64,000 bases of DNA from JBLMYQ01 sp050260055 (GTDB lineage: Bacteria; Bacillota; Clostridia; Acetivibrionales; UBA4821): the NCBI GenBank assembly GCA_050260055.1, contig JBLNBO010000005.1:124001-188000 (forward strand), in the 5' to 3' direction. Positions 34,025 through 42,939 of the stretch are shown in pieces. The notes beneath the pieces are model-generated. The model had not been told where the DNA came from, ran no database searches, and saw only the letters and a list, made by a program, of their open reading frames with translations. How positions within the stretch are numbered: the stretch's first letter is position 1; each line of letters opens with the position of its first letter. The translations under genes and the position numbers were made by a program.

Positions 34025-36175
34025 ATGAGTAATAATGCGGTAAGTTGGTGTGCGAACAACGTAGGATATCTAATTTGGGCGGCTGTTTTTGTGGCGCTGA
34101 TAATGATTACTTACTTTGTTTATTATGTTTTTAAACAGGACAAGGGTACTGCCAAAATGCAGGATATAAGTTCCGCAGTAAGGGAAGGAGCTATGGCTTT
34201 TCTGCACAGACAGTATGAAACAATAGGATTCTTATCTATTATTGTGGCTGGACTATTGTGGTTGGCTACGATGGATTATCATACTCCTATTGCTTTCATA
34301 ACAGGAGCAATATGTTCTGCGGTATCGGGGTATATTGGTATGTACATTGCAGTAAGCTCAAATATAAGGGCTGCATCAGGAGCTCAGAAAAGCTTAGACA
34401 GAGCTTTGGGAACTGCATTCAGAGGCGGTGCGGTAACAGGCTTGGCAGTTACAACATTAAGCCTTGTTGGAGTAGCAAGCCTTTTTTATATTTTCGGTGG
34501 TGCTTCTAATAATCCGGACATAGTTAAAAATGCTCCTCATTTAATAATTGGATTCGGATTTGGTGCAAGCTTTGTTGCATTATTTGCACAGCTTGGCGGA
34601 GGAATTTATACTAAGGCAGCGGATGTTGGTGCAGACCTTGTTGGTAAGGTTGAAGCTGGAATCCCGGAAGATGACCCTAGAAACCCTGCAGTAATAGCTG
34701 ACTTGGTTGGAGACAATGTTGGTGATTGTGCTGGCCGTGGAGCTGATTTGTTTGAATCTACAGCAGCTGAAAATATAGGTGCTATGATATTAGGAATAGC
34801 TTTATTCCCTGTTTTCGGAATATATGGAATACTATTTCCTTTGGTTGCCCGTGCAGCAGGAATTATAGCTTCAGTAGCCGGTATGTTTTTTATAAAGGCT
34901 AGAGAGAATGAAGACCCTATGCGTGCACTTAATAGAGGATATCTGGTTACTACAATGCTTGCAGCAATATTACTTTTGCCTGTAACATATTTCATGCTTG
35001 GAGGAATTGGAGGAACAACATATTATCTAAATTATTATGGCTGTGCAATTATAGGGCTTCTTTTAAGCTTCGTATTTGTATTTATTACACAGTATTATAC
35101 ATCTTATGATTTCAGACCTGTAAAAAGCATTGCCAAGGCTTCAGAAACCGGGCCTGCAACCAATATTATTATGGGTATTTCTGTTGGTATGGAAAGTACA
35201 GCTCTTCCTGTTGTATTTATTTCAGGAGCAATCTTTGCAGCCTATAAGCTTGGTGCAATGACCGGCCTGCCAAATGGAGGACTTTACGGTACAGCTGTTG
35301 CGACCATGGGTATGCTTGCAACATGTGCTTATATTCTTGCAATGGACACATTTGGTCCTATAACAGATAATGCAGGTGGAATAGTAGAAATGTCCGATGC
35401 ACCTGAAGAAGTAAGGAAAAGAACTGACAGGCTGGACGCTTGCGGAAATACAACTAAGGCTTTAACAAAAGGTTATGCAATAGGAAGTGCAGCTTTAGCA
35501 ACATTTCTTCTTTTCTCAGCATACATTGAAGAGGTTGTTAAGAAGGTTACCGAAACAGGAGACGCTAATCTTATTAAGAGTTTTGGAATAACAGGAAATA
35601 CTTTTCCTGTTGACATTGGAAAGCCTGAGGTTTTTATAGGTGCATTTATAGGTGCAATGATAGTTTACCTCTTCAGTTCAACAGCTATTAAAGCAGTAGG
35701 AAATGCAGCTCAATATGTAATAATGGAAGTAAGAAGACAGTTTAAAGAAATTCCGGGAATAATGGAAGGAACACACAAACCTGATTATGGGAAGTGCGTT
35801 GATATCGTTACTGCCGGTGCGCTTAAAGAAATGATTCTTCCAGGTATTATTGTTATCATAGCACCGATATTGGTTGGTATAATACTTGGTGCAGAAGCAG
35901 CAGCAGGATTCTTGATGGTTGGTACAATAGCAGGAATCATACTTGCGCTGTTCTTGAACAATGGCGGTGGTGCATGGGATAATGCAAAAAAATTCATTGA
36001 GCTTGGAAATCACGGAGGCAAGAAATCAGAAGCTCACAAAGCTGGAGTTGTTGGAGATACAGTCGGAGACCCATTCAAAGATACTGCAGGTCCATCACTT
36101 CATGTTTTAATCAAACTAATTAGTACAATAACGCTTGTTCTTGCAGGGCTTTTCGTAAGCGGTGGAATAAGATAA
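34025..36175 (+). CDS. hppA: Membrane-bound ion-pumping pyrophosphatase
   Basis: 716-aa integral membrane pump that couples PPi hydrolysis to cation export. ATG 34025 sits 6 nt after GGAGGATGATT; ATG 34019 abuts the RBS. The PPi site is recognisable (DVGADLVGKVE, DDPRNPAVIADLVGDNVGDCAGRGADLFES). There are two small departures from the usual DNVGDVAGMGAD. The segment GNTTKALTKG has Lys and Thr at the positions that mark potassium-independent, proton-pumping enzymes; potassium-dependent forms have Ala and Gly/Ala. An H+-PPase is therefore predicted. It has its own promoter and terminator. Confidence 0.95.
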   Translation: MSNNAVSWCANNVGYLIWAAVFVALIMITYFVYYVFKQDKGTAKMQDISSAVREGAMAFLHRQYETIGFLSIIVAGLLWLATMDYHTPIAFITGAICSAVSGYIGMYIAVSSNIRAASGAQKSLDRALGTAFRGGAVTGLAVTTLSLVGVASLFYIFGGASNNPDIVKNAPHLIIGFGFGASFVALFAQLGGGIYTKAADVGADLVGKVEAGIPEDDPRNPAVIADLVGDNVGDCAGRGADLFESTAAENIGAMILGIALFPVFGIYGILFPLVARAAGIIASVAGMFFIKARENEDPMRALNRGYLVTTMLAAILLLPVTYFMLGGIGGTTYYLNYYGCAIIGLLLSFVFVFITQYYTSYDFRPVKSIAKASETGPATNIIMGISVGMESTALPVVFISGAIFAAYKLGAMTGLPNGGLYGTAVATMGMLATCAYILAMDTFGPITDNAGGIVEMSDAPEEVRKRTDRLDACGNTTKALTKGYAIGSAALATFLLFSAYIEEVVKKVTETGDANLIKSFGITGNTFPVDIGKPEVFIGAFIGAMIVYLFSSTAIKAVGNAAQYVIMEVRRQFKEIPGIMEGTHKPDYGKCVDIVTAGALKEMILPGIIVIIAPILVGIILGAEAAAGFLMVGTIAGIILALFLNNGGGAWDNAKKFIELGNHGGKKSEAHKAGVVGDTVGDPFKDTAGPSLHVLIKLISTITLVLAGLFVSGGIR

Positions 36176-36197
36176 AAATAGTGCTTAAAAACCTGAA

Positions 36198-36232
36198 AAC
36201 AAGGCAAGGGAACAACCCTTGCCTTGTTTTAT
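36198..36232 (+). terminator. Rho-independent terminator after hppA
   Basis: AACAAGGCAAGGG and CCCTTGCCTTGTT pair around AACAA, then T-rich sequence. Confidence 0.9.
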
Positions 36233-36260
36233 TTTGTCGCAATATATCGATGAAATAATG

Positions 36261-36289
36261 TTGACTAAAATAGTAAAATAATGTAACTT
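36261..36289 (+). promoter_or_regulatory. SigA-type promoter of the hydrogenase-sensor gene
   Basis: TTGACT, 17-bp spacer, TAACTT; the predicted start near 36296 leaves a ~208-nt leader. Confidence 0.55.
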
Positions 36290-36433
36290 TATAACAATAA
36301 ATAACTTATTTTTCCAGAAAATTACAGCAAAATGAAAAATCCTAAAATAATAGGACATATATAATTTTAAATCTTTCGAGCTGTTTATAATTTTATGTAA
36401 AACATAAATTAATAATAGAAGTGAATCCTATAT

Positions 36434-36459
36434 GACTTATATCCATAAGTCGTTTTTTT
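36434..36459 (+). terminator. Attenuator-type terminator within the leader of the hydrogenase-sensor gene
   Basis: GACTTAT and ATAAGTC pair around ATCC and are followed by G and seven T, only 45 bp before the ATG at 36504 and after the promoter. Its position implies conditional termination. The upstream hppA already has its own terminator. Confidence 0.6.
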
Positions 36460-36503
36460 AATCAAAAAAACAAAAATATAATAAAACTATTGGAGGGGTT
36501 AGA

Positions 36504-38423
36504 ATGGGTTTTGAAGGTGATGTAATATTTACTAATGAAAGCAAGTGTCTTGGATGCAATAAATGCATAAGGAATTGTCCTGTTATGGGAGCAAACATTT
36601 CTTATTCTGTTGAAGGAAAAAATAAGGTAAAGGTTGACCAAACTAGGTGTATCAGATGCGGACGCTGTATTGAGGTTTGCGACCATGAAGGGCGCGAGTA
36701 TTATGATGATACGGAAAGGTTTTTTGCGGATTTGGCAGCTGGAAAGAAAATATCTATGGTTGCAGCACCTGCGGCAAGAACGAATTTTGAAAATCTTAAA
36801 AGGCTTTTCGGATTTCTAAAAGCTGTCGGGGTTAATCTTATTTATGATGTATCCTTTGGTGCAGATGTAACAACCTGGGCGTATTTAAAAGCAGTGACAG
36901 CGAATAAACTAAATACTATTGTTGCACAGCCATGTCCTGCTGTCGTAAACTATGTAGAAAAATACCAACCCGATTTAATTCCTTATATGGCACCTATTCA
37001 CAGTCCGATGTTGTGCACAGTTGTTTATATGAGAACATATGATAAGGTTTCCGATGATATTGCCTTATTATCGCCTTGTATTGGTAAAATTGACGAAATA
37101 AACAATGAGAATACAGAAGGGTTGGTCCAGTATAATGTTACTTATAAAAAACTAAAGGAATACATAAACAAACATGGAATCAATCTTTCAAATTACAAAG
37201 AAGCAGGGTTTGATGATATCGGATGCGGATTAGGCTTTGTATTCAGTAGACCTGGCGGGTTGAAAGAAAATGTTGATAACCGTGTTCCTGGGTTGTGGGT
37301 AAGGCAGATTGAGGGATGTGAAATTGCATATCCATATTTAAGAGAATATAGCCATAGAGTTAAAAGCGGACAGCCGGTTCCACTTCTAGTAGACATTCTG
37401 AACTGTCAGGAAGGATGTAATCTTGGAACAGGAACAGAAAAGAATATAAGCATTGATGATGTTGATTCAAAATTTAACTCAATGAAAAAGGTGAAAGTTA
37501 GTGAAAAGACTAAGAATATGATGAAAAAGAGACAAGACTGGCTGTATGATTATTTCGAAAAGAATCTAAAATGGCAAGATTTTATAAGGCATTATATTAA
37601 AATGCCTATTCATGAAGTAAAAGAGCCTTCTGATCTTCAGCTAAATGAAATTTTCAATAAATTGCATAAGTATGACAGAGATTCAAGACAGCTTAACTGT
37701 TCCGCTTGTGGTTACGGTACATGTAAGGAGATGGTTAAGGCAATATTCAATGACCTGAATAATTATTCTAATTGTATGGATTTCAACCGCCGTGAGGTAG
37801 CAATTGATAATGAAAAACTTGAAGGCAAAAACAAAGAAGTAAATAAAGCCCTTCTAGAAGTCAAAGCTATGGGTGAAGAGAAACTGGCACAAGCTGATAA
37901 GTTGAAGCATCACGTTGAAGATATTACCCGCTCTCTTGATGAAGTTGCAAAAGGCAATGAAGAAAATAGTATTGAAATAGGGCGTATCTCAAATGAAGTA
38001 TCGGATATAGTAAATACTGCAAAAGTACTTCGTAAAAGCGTTAATGAGATGGAAAGCAAAATTAGGAAGTTCTCTGAAGCTTCATCGGAAATTGTTGACA
38101 TTGCAAACCAAACCAACCTACTTTCATTAAACGCTGCAATTGAAGCGGCAAGGGCAGGAGAAAATGGTATGGGTTTCTCCGTTGTTGCTGAAGAAGTCAG
38201 AAAGCTTGCTGCACAATCAAAAGAAGTTGCTGCATCAACAAATTCAGACCAAAGAATGCTATTTGACCTTATTAAAGCAATACTTAATATATCTATAGAA
38301 CTTGAAGAAAAGATACATGCGATTAACGAATCTGTTGCTAATATGTCTGCTACAGTTGAAGAAGTAACAGCAAAAGGTGAAGAGATTGCATCTACTGCAA
38401 TTAGCATAATTAAGAATAATTAA
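36504..38423 (+). CDS. Sensory [FeFe]-hydrogenase-like protein fused to a chemoreceptor signalling domain
   Basis: 639-aa soluble fusion. Residues 1-65 hold two 4Fe-4S ferredoxin sites (Cys15/18/21/25 and 49/52/55/59). About 80-310 is a hydrogenase catalytic-domain homologue with the four H-cluster cysteines: Cys144 in AQPCP, Cys192 in SPCIGK, Cys301 and Cys305 in NCQEGC. The proton-relay Cys that usually precedes the first ligand is Pro143, as in low-activity sensory hydrogenases where it is also lost. Cys399/402/407/424 form another Fe-S site, and ~440-639 is a coiled coil with the methyl-accepting tip NQTNLLSLNAAIEAARAGE. There is no membrane segment. A cytosolic H2 or redox sensor talking to CheA/CheW is inferred. 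Confidence 0.85.
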   Translation: MGFEGDVIFTNESKCLGCNKCIRNCPVMGANISYSVEGKNKVKVDQTRCIRCGRCIEVCDHEGREYYDDTERFFADLAAGKKISMVAAPAARTNFENLKRLFGFLKAVGVNLIYDVSFGADVTTWAYLKAVTANKLNTIVAQPCPAVVNYVEKYQPDLIPYMAPIHSPMLCTVVYMRTYDKVSDDIALLSPCIGKIDEINNENTEGLVQYNVTYKKLKEYINKHGINLSNYKEAGFDDIGCGLGFVFSRPGGLKENVDNRVPGLWVRQIEGCEIAYPYLREYSHRVKSGQPVPLLVDILNCQEGCNLGTGTEKNISIDDVDSKFNSMKKVKVSEKTKNMMKKRQDWLYDYFEKNLKWQDFIRHYIKMPIHEVKEPSDLQLNEIFNKLHKYDRDSRQLNCSACGYGTCKEMVKAIFNDLNNYSNCMDFNRREVAIDNEKLEGKNKEVNKALLEVKAMGEEKLAQADKLKHHVEDITRSLDEVAKGNEENSIEIGRISNEVSDIVNTAKVLRKSVNEMESKIRKFSEASSEIVDIANQTNLLSLNAAIEAARAGENGMGFSVVAEEVRKLAAQSKEVAASTNSDQRMLFDLIKAILNISIELEEKIHAINESVANMSATVEEVTAKGEEIASTAISIIKNN

Positions 38424-38435
38424 CCTTTTCCCTAA

Positions 38436-38469
38436 ACGAAAAAAGAACCTTTCGAGGTTCTTTTTTCGT
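38436..38469. terminator. Bidirectional terminator between convergent genes
   Basis: ACGAAAAAAGAACCT and AGGTTCTTTTTTCGT pair around TTCG and serve both the sensor gene and the minus-strand ABC operon. Confidence 0.88.
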
Positions 38470-38474
38470 TTGCT

Positions 38475-39611
38475 TTAATCTAAAGATTTTTTAAATCTAA
38501 GGGTTGCAATCGATAGAAGTACAACCATAAATATCAGGAGGGCTAGAACATTAGGCCATAAATACTGTATTCCTATTCCCTTAAGTATTATTCCTCTTGC
38601 AATATCAAGAAAATAAGTAAGAGGAAGAAAATAACCAATTGCGCTGATTATCCAAGGCATGGCTGCTCTTGGGAACATAAAACCTGACAAAATAACGCTA
38701 GGAAGAATAATTAGTATTGTCATTTGCATTGCCTGTAATTGATTTTTAGCTATTGTAGATATAAGCATTCCCATTGCCAAGGATACGATAACAAACAAGA
38801 GCCCTAGAAGAAGTAAGAGAGATATACTTCCTGCAACAGGAACATTAAAAAGCAGTGAACCTAAGATAAAGGTGAAAAGAAAGCCTGTATATCCAATTAA
38901 AATATAGGGTATCATTTTTCCAAGAATTAACTCTGATGATTTTACAGGAGTAACAATTAACTGCTCTATGGTGCTTCGCTCCTTTTCGCGTACCAATGCA
39001 AATGCTGTAAGCATAACAGTTATATTTTGAAGTATCAAACCAATCAAGCCTGGAACATTAAACTTTGCGCTTTCTAAATTCGGATTATACCAAACCTTAG
39101 TAGCAAGGTCGATTCCGGGCGACGATTGAATACCTGAAGCTCCTCGTTTGGCGAGAAACTTCTGTTTCTGTTCCAGTGAATACATTTGAGATATTATGAT
39201 GCCTGAGTTCATTGCTGTTCTTGCAGTAGTGGGATCAGAGCCATCAATAATCAACTGTGTGCGAGGCGTTTTATTCTTTTTCAAATCCATAGTATAATCA
39301 GGAGGAATTATTATCCCCGCTTTTACCCTTCCGCTTTCGATAAGCTCAACAAGCTCATTTTCGCTGGATACCTGATATTCCGGAATGAAATAAGTTGACA
39401 CTCTGAATTTATCAACATATTCACGGCTTTCCTGGGTTTTATTCTGGTCAAAGACTGCGAGGGTGATATTATCAACATCAGGCTTTACTGCATATCCAAA
39501 AAGAATAAGCATCATAATCGGCATGATTATTGGTATTCGCATGCTGAATTTATCGCGGCGAATCTGAATGAATTCCTTTTTAACTATAGCCCAAAAGCGT
39601 TGAAGATTCAT
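38475..39611 (-). CDS. ABC-2 type transporter permease (YbhS/YbhR-like)
   Basis: 378-aa permease of the ABC-2 drug/lipid exporter class. An N-terminal membrane segment (MRIPIIMPIMMLILFGYAV) is followed by a large extracytoplasmic domain of about 140 residues and five C-terminal spans. The family feature REKERSTIEQLIVTPVKSSELILGK is present. GGAGGTGAATC precedes the ATG, which overlaps the ATPase gene stop by 4 bp. It forms an exporter with the ATPase and HlyD-like protein encoded upstream on the same strand. The substrate is unknown. Confidence 0.9.
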   Translation of the reverse strand: MNLQRFWAIVKKEFIQIRRDKFSMRIPIIMPIMMLILFGYAVKPDVDNITLAVFDQNKTQESREYVDKFRVSTYFIPEYQVSSENELVELIESGRVKAGIIIPPDYTMDLKKNKTPRTQLIIDGSDPTTARTAMNSGIIISQMYSLEQKQKFLAKRGASGIQSSPGIDLATKVWYNPNLESAKFNVPGLIGLILQNITVMLTAFALVREKERSTIEQLIVTPVKSSELILGKMIPYILIGYTGFLFTFILGSLLFNVPVAGSISLLLLLGLLFVIVSLAMGMLISTIAKNQLQAMQMTILIILPSVILSGFMFPRAAMPWIISAIGYFLPLTYFLDIARGIILKGIGIQYLWPNVLALLIFMVVLLSIATLRFKKSLD

Positions 39612-40399
39612 GATTCACCTCCTGGGCTATCTTTTAAGAACTTCATATCTTGATAAGAAGATACTTTTTTATTTGTGGCTTTTTCAACATATGAAATAAA
39701 TATATCCTCAAGATTATTGGCTTTTTCCTCTTCTATTAGCTGTTTTGGAGGCGCAATCTTCATTAAATTGCCGTTGAATATAAATCCTACTTCATCACAG
39801 CTTTCAGCTTCATCCATATAGTGAGTTGTTACGAAAATCGTAATTCCTTGTGTCGAGAGTTGGTGGATGATTTGCCAAAAAACCCTTCTTGAGACAGGAT
39901 CGACGCCTGCTGTTGGTTCGTCAAGAATCAGGATTTTAGGCTTATGAATCAAAGCACAGCCTAAGGCAAGTCTTTGCTTCCAACCTCCGGAAAGAGTTCC
40001 TGCAAGGTTGTTTTCTTTACCATCAAGGCCTGCCATGGAGATTAGTTCTTTTTTTCTATCTTGAAGAACTTCTTTTGACAACGAATAAATGCCCGCATAA
40101 AAATCCAAGTTCTCTGCAACCGTTAAATCTTCATAAAGGCTGAAACGCTGGGACATATAACCAAGATTCTGGCGAACCTTTTCAGTATCTTTAACAATAT
40201 CGTTTCCAAGAACAGTTCCGCTTCCTGATGTAGGCCTCAGAACCCCGCAAATCATTCTAATTGTTGTTGATTTGCCAGAACCATTAGGCCCTAAAAAGCC
40301 AAAAATGCTTCCTTTTTTAACATTGAAGCTTATATCATTGACAGCGGTAAAATCACCGAATTTTTTTGTTAAGTTTTTTACAATAACAGCATAATCCAT
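39608..40399 (-). CDS. ABC transporter ATP-binding protein
   Basis: 263-aa ABC ATPase with Walker A GPNGSGKST, Q-loop MSQRFSLYEDLT, signature LSGGWKQRLALG, Walker B ILILDEPTAGVDP and switch His in TTHYMDEAE. The C-terminal extension (about 220-263) is typical of ABC-2 drug exporters. GGAGGTAAACAG precedes ATG 40399. It is coupled to the permease by a 4-bp overlap. It has one nucleotide-binding domain, so it should act as a dimer (or pair with a second permease elsewhere). Confidence 0.94.
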   Translation of the reverse strand: MDYAVIVKNLTKKFGDFTAVNDISFNVKKGSIFGFLGPNGSGKSTTIRMICGVLRPTSGSGTVLGNDIVKDTEKVRQNLGYMSQRFSLYEDLTVAENLDFYAGIYSLSKEVLQDRKKELISMAGLDGKENNLAGTLSGGWKQRLALGCALIHKPKILILDEPTAGVDPVSRRVFWQIIHQLSTQGITIFVTTHYMDEAESCDEVGFIFNGNLMKIAPPKQLIEEEKANNLEDIFISYVEKATNKKVSSYQDMKFLKDSPGGES

Positions 40400-40499
40400 C
40401 TGTTTACCTCCGGAAATTTGTTGCCAGTGTGTAGTTTAAGAGTAAAAATTTGTTGTGAAATATTTATTATTCAATACTAGTTTTAAAATAAAAATTTTG

Positions 40500-41651
40500 C
40501 TATATTTCAACTTCTGCAGTCATTCCCGGTCTTAATATATTTAAATGATCCATAATCTTTACTTTAACTTCAAAAACAGTATTTTCCTTTGCCTCTACAG
40601 TCTCTATGTTTTTTGGAGTGAATTCAGCCTTTGAAGAAACATAAGTTATCTTTCCCATGATTTTTTCTTTTGGAAATGCTTTTGTTTTGATTATCAAAGA
40701 AGAACCTACGCCAATTTTATGCTTATACCTCTCAGGAATATAAAATTTGAGCCACAAATCATTTTCATCCAAAATAGAAGCGATATTTGTTCCGGGAAAT
40801 ACAACTTCTCCGATATCTACATAAGAAGGCTGTATTCTCCCTGTGATAGGTGATTTAACATTAAACTTTTCAAGCTGTAATTTTGCAAGCATTGCAGCAT
40901 CTTCAGCCTGCTTTACGCCTGCTTCGCTAATAGTAATAGTTTCTTTGGTTGAACCGTTTTTTACAAGGTCTAATTGAGCCTTAGTCTGCTGATAAGCTGC
41001 TTCTGCAGCTTTGATTGCTTCAGATGTAGGGCCGCTAACTAACAAATCGAGCTGAGACTGAGCTGATTTTAACTGTTCCTTTGCTGTATTGAATTGAGTT
41101 AATGCACTTTCTGTAAGATTCTCCAAGTCATTGACGTTTTGCTGTGAAGTGCCGCCGTATTCTAATAGTTCTCTAGCTTTTTCAAGGTTATCAAGCCTAT
41201 AGTTATAAGTTTTTTCTGCAAAAGAAACTGCTGTTTTTGCTTGCTCCACTACAGAGCGAGCCTGGTTAATTTGTTCCTTCCTTGAGCCGGATCTTAGTTC
41301 ATCAAGCTTGGCTTTAGCTGCATTGACAGCTGCTTGAGCTTGATTTATCTGTTCGATTCTAGAGCCCTTCTTGGTTTCTGCTAATTTTGCTTTTGCTGAT
41401 AAAACGCCTGCTTCGGCTTGCTTAAGTTGTAATTCTGCAGAAGAAGAATCAAGAAAGACCAAAGTATCGCCTTTTTTTACATTCTGACCCTCTTGAAAAT
41501 TTATTTTAAGAATCTTACCATTTACTTCAGAGTTAATGTCAACTTGAGTTGATTCAATGGTGGATGAGAAAACAAGTCTTTGCTGATTACAGCCAGTAAG
41601 CGCGAAGATTATTGATAAAATGATTACAATTATGGATACTGTTTTCTTCAT
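40500..41651 (-). CDS. HlyD-family efflux adaptor, predicted lipoprotein
   Basis: 383-aa membrane-fusion-type protein. The N-terminal signal ends in a lipobox LTGC, so the mature protein is probably lipid-anchored outside the membrane. The biotinyl-lipoyl-like halves (VNGKILKINFQEGQNVKKGD and the SPITGRIQPSYVDIGEVV region) flank a long coiled-coil hairpin of Gln/Ala-rich repeats, including twice-repeated GSRxEQINQA segments (about residues 85-135). GGAGGCCGATT precedes ATG 41651. It lies between the TetR gene and the ABC genes, matching ybhG-like operons. Confidence 0.9.
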   Translation of the reverse strand: MKKTVSIIVIILSIIFALTGCNQQRLVFSSTIESTQVDINSEVNGKILKINFQEGQNVKKGDTLVFLDSSSAELQLKQAEAGVLSAKAKLAETKKGSRIEQINQAQAAVNAAKAKLDELRSGSRKEQINQARSVVEQAKTAVSFAEKTYNYRLDNLEKARELLEYGGTSQQNVNDLENLTESALTQFNTAKEQLKSAQSQLDLLVSGPTSEAIKAAEAAYQQTKAQLDLVKNGSTKETITISEAGVKQAEDAAMLAKLQLEKFNVKSPITGRIQPSYVDIGEVVFPGTNIASILDENDLWLKFYIPERYKHKIGVGSSLIIKTKAFPKEKIMGKITYVSSKAEFTPKNIETVEAKENTVFEVKVKIMDHLNILRPGMTAEVEI

Positions 41652-41710
41652 AATCGGCCTCCATTCTAATTATGATTTTATAGAATATAGCTTATAAAGT
41701 ATTAATAGTA

Positions 41711-42340
41711 TCATTTGCTTATAGATTCTGCGGAAATTCCATTCATAAGTACATCAACAGTGTTTTCTATTTCTCGATTTAATTCTTCTGGAGTCAGTTT
41801 TATATTAAAAATCTGCTGGTAAACAATCATCATCATAAATGAGCCTACAAACAATCTTAACGCAGAAAGCCTATCACAATCCCTCAATTTATTTTCCATT
41901 ACCATGTTGTCAAAGAATTTTTCGAAAGATGGCTTTACTCTCATTATTATATTGTCCCTTAATGATTCTCTAATATCCTCATGAAATAGTGCTTCAGCAA
42001 AAACCGTTTTTATGATAGGAAGCTTGGGAGATATGAAGGATACACGTTCCTTTAATATCTCAACAAGTATTTCTTTTGCAGATTTATTATTATAATTTGA
42101 AAGAATCTCGATTGGCTTTGATACAACCTCAGGTGCAATAACTTCGATTGCTTTTATCATTATTTTTCTTAAGATGTCTTTTTTTGTACTAAAATATCGG
42201 AAAATGGTTCCTTCAGCTACACCAGCTTCTTTGGCAATTTCACTGGTTGTTGCAGAAGCGAATCCTTTCTCTGAAAATATCTTTAATGCTGCATCAAGTA
42301 TTTGTTGTTCTTTAGTTTCTTTAGGTTTTTGCTTTGCCAT
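41711..42340 (-). CDS. TetR/AcrR-family transcriptional regulator
   Basis: 209-aa one-component repressor. ATG 42340 has AAAGGTG six bases upstream; GTG 42349 overlaps that RBS. The N-terminal helix-turn-helix is typical (AALKIFSEKGFASATTSEIA, then AGVAEGTIFRYFSTKKDIL). The C-terminal ligand domain is variable. It is the first gene of the efflux operon, and a palindromic operator overlaps the start region of its promoter. Autorepression and induction by an efflux substrate are inferred. Confidence 0.92.
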   Translation of the reverse strand: MAKQKPKETKEQQILDAALKIFSEKGFASATTSEIAKEAGVAEGTIFRYFSTKKDILRKIMIKAIEVIAPEVVSKPIEILSNYNNKSAKEILVEILKERVSFISPKLPIIKTVFAEALFHEDIRESLRDNIIMRVKPSFEKFFDNMVMENKLRDCDRLSALRLFVGSFMMMIVYQQIFNIKLTPEELNREIENTVDVLMNGISAESISK

Positions 42341-42362
42341 AATTTTCACCTTTCAAAAAATG

Positions 42363-42408
42363 AGTGAGTGCTCACTTTTATTATAACATTATTGGAAATT
42401 ATATTCAA
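42363..42408 (-). promoter_or_regulatory. SigA promoter and TetR-type operator of the efflux operon
   Basis: On the minus strand TTGAAT (42408-42403), a 17-bp spacer and a perfect TATAAT (42385-42380) are followed by the palindrome AGTGAG-CA-CTCACT (42376-42363) at the transcription start. Occupancy of the palindrome would block initiation. Confidence 0.7.
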
Positions 42409-42468
42409 TCTTGATACTTATCTTGTATATATTATTTTTTATTTAACAAAATATTAGTGGTGAAGACA

Positions 42469-42819
42469 ATGAATCATATCAAAAGTTTTATTATTGGACT
42501 ATTAGCGGGAATTGTAAACGGGTTGTTCGGCTCTGGAGGGGGTGTAATTGTAGTTCCTGCTCTTACAGCTTTTTTTAATATTGAGCAATATAAGGCACAT
42601 GCTACTGCAATTGCAATTATTCTTCCAATAACCCTTGTAAGCTCTTATTTCTACATTCAAGGGAAATACATTAATTTTAACCTTGCATTATGGGTTGCAA
42701 TCGGAGGTATTATTGGTGGATTTATAGGAGCAGCTCTGCTTAAAAAGATACCTTCCCGTATTCTAAGAATTATTTTTGGAGTTTTTATGCTGATTGCAGC
42801 TGTAAGAATGATACTTTAG
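42469..42819 (+). CDS. TauE/SafE-family permease, half-length (first)
   Basis: 116-aa membrane protein equal to one half of a TauE/SafE (sulfite/anion exporter) permease. ATG 42469 is preferred over GTG 42457. The repeat signature GIVNGLFGSGGGVIVVPAL is followed by about four hydrophobic segments ending LRIIFGVFMLIAAVRMIL. Full-length relatives are about 250 aa with two such halves. Here the second half is a separate downstream gene, so a heterodimer is likely. The substrate is unknown. Confidence 0.85.
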   Translation: MNHIKSFIIGLLAGIVNGLFGSGGGVIVVPALTAFFNIEQYKAHATAIAIILPITLVSSYFYIQGKYINFNLALWVAIGGIIGGFIGAALLKKIPSRILRIIFGVFMLIAAVRMIL

Positions 42820-42828
42820 AAGTGTAAA

Positions 42829-42901
42829 GTTAACAGATGACAGTTGATAGTGAAGACCAAGAATACAGAGTAATGTAGGGACCATACCTTGTGGTTGCCT
42901 A
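42829..42901 (+). repeat. Dispersed intergenic repeat with hairpin
   Basis: A degenerate GTTGACA-type stretch (42829-42852) is followed by a small hairpin TAGG-GACCA / TGGTT-CCTA (42876-42901). It separates the two half-TauE genes. Confidence 0.4.
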
Positions 42902-42939
42902 TATTAATTATCAAGGACTTTGCAAGGAGTTGAAAAGGT

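Larger units (their letters stand above)
36176..36503 (+). other. 328-bp gap: hppA terminator, promoter and attenuator-like leader
   Basis: It holds three signals listed separately and no gene. The rest is very AT-rich, with a small hairpin TCCT/AGGA near 36340-36353. Confidence 0.7.
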
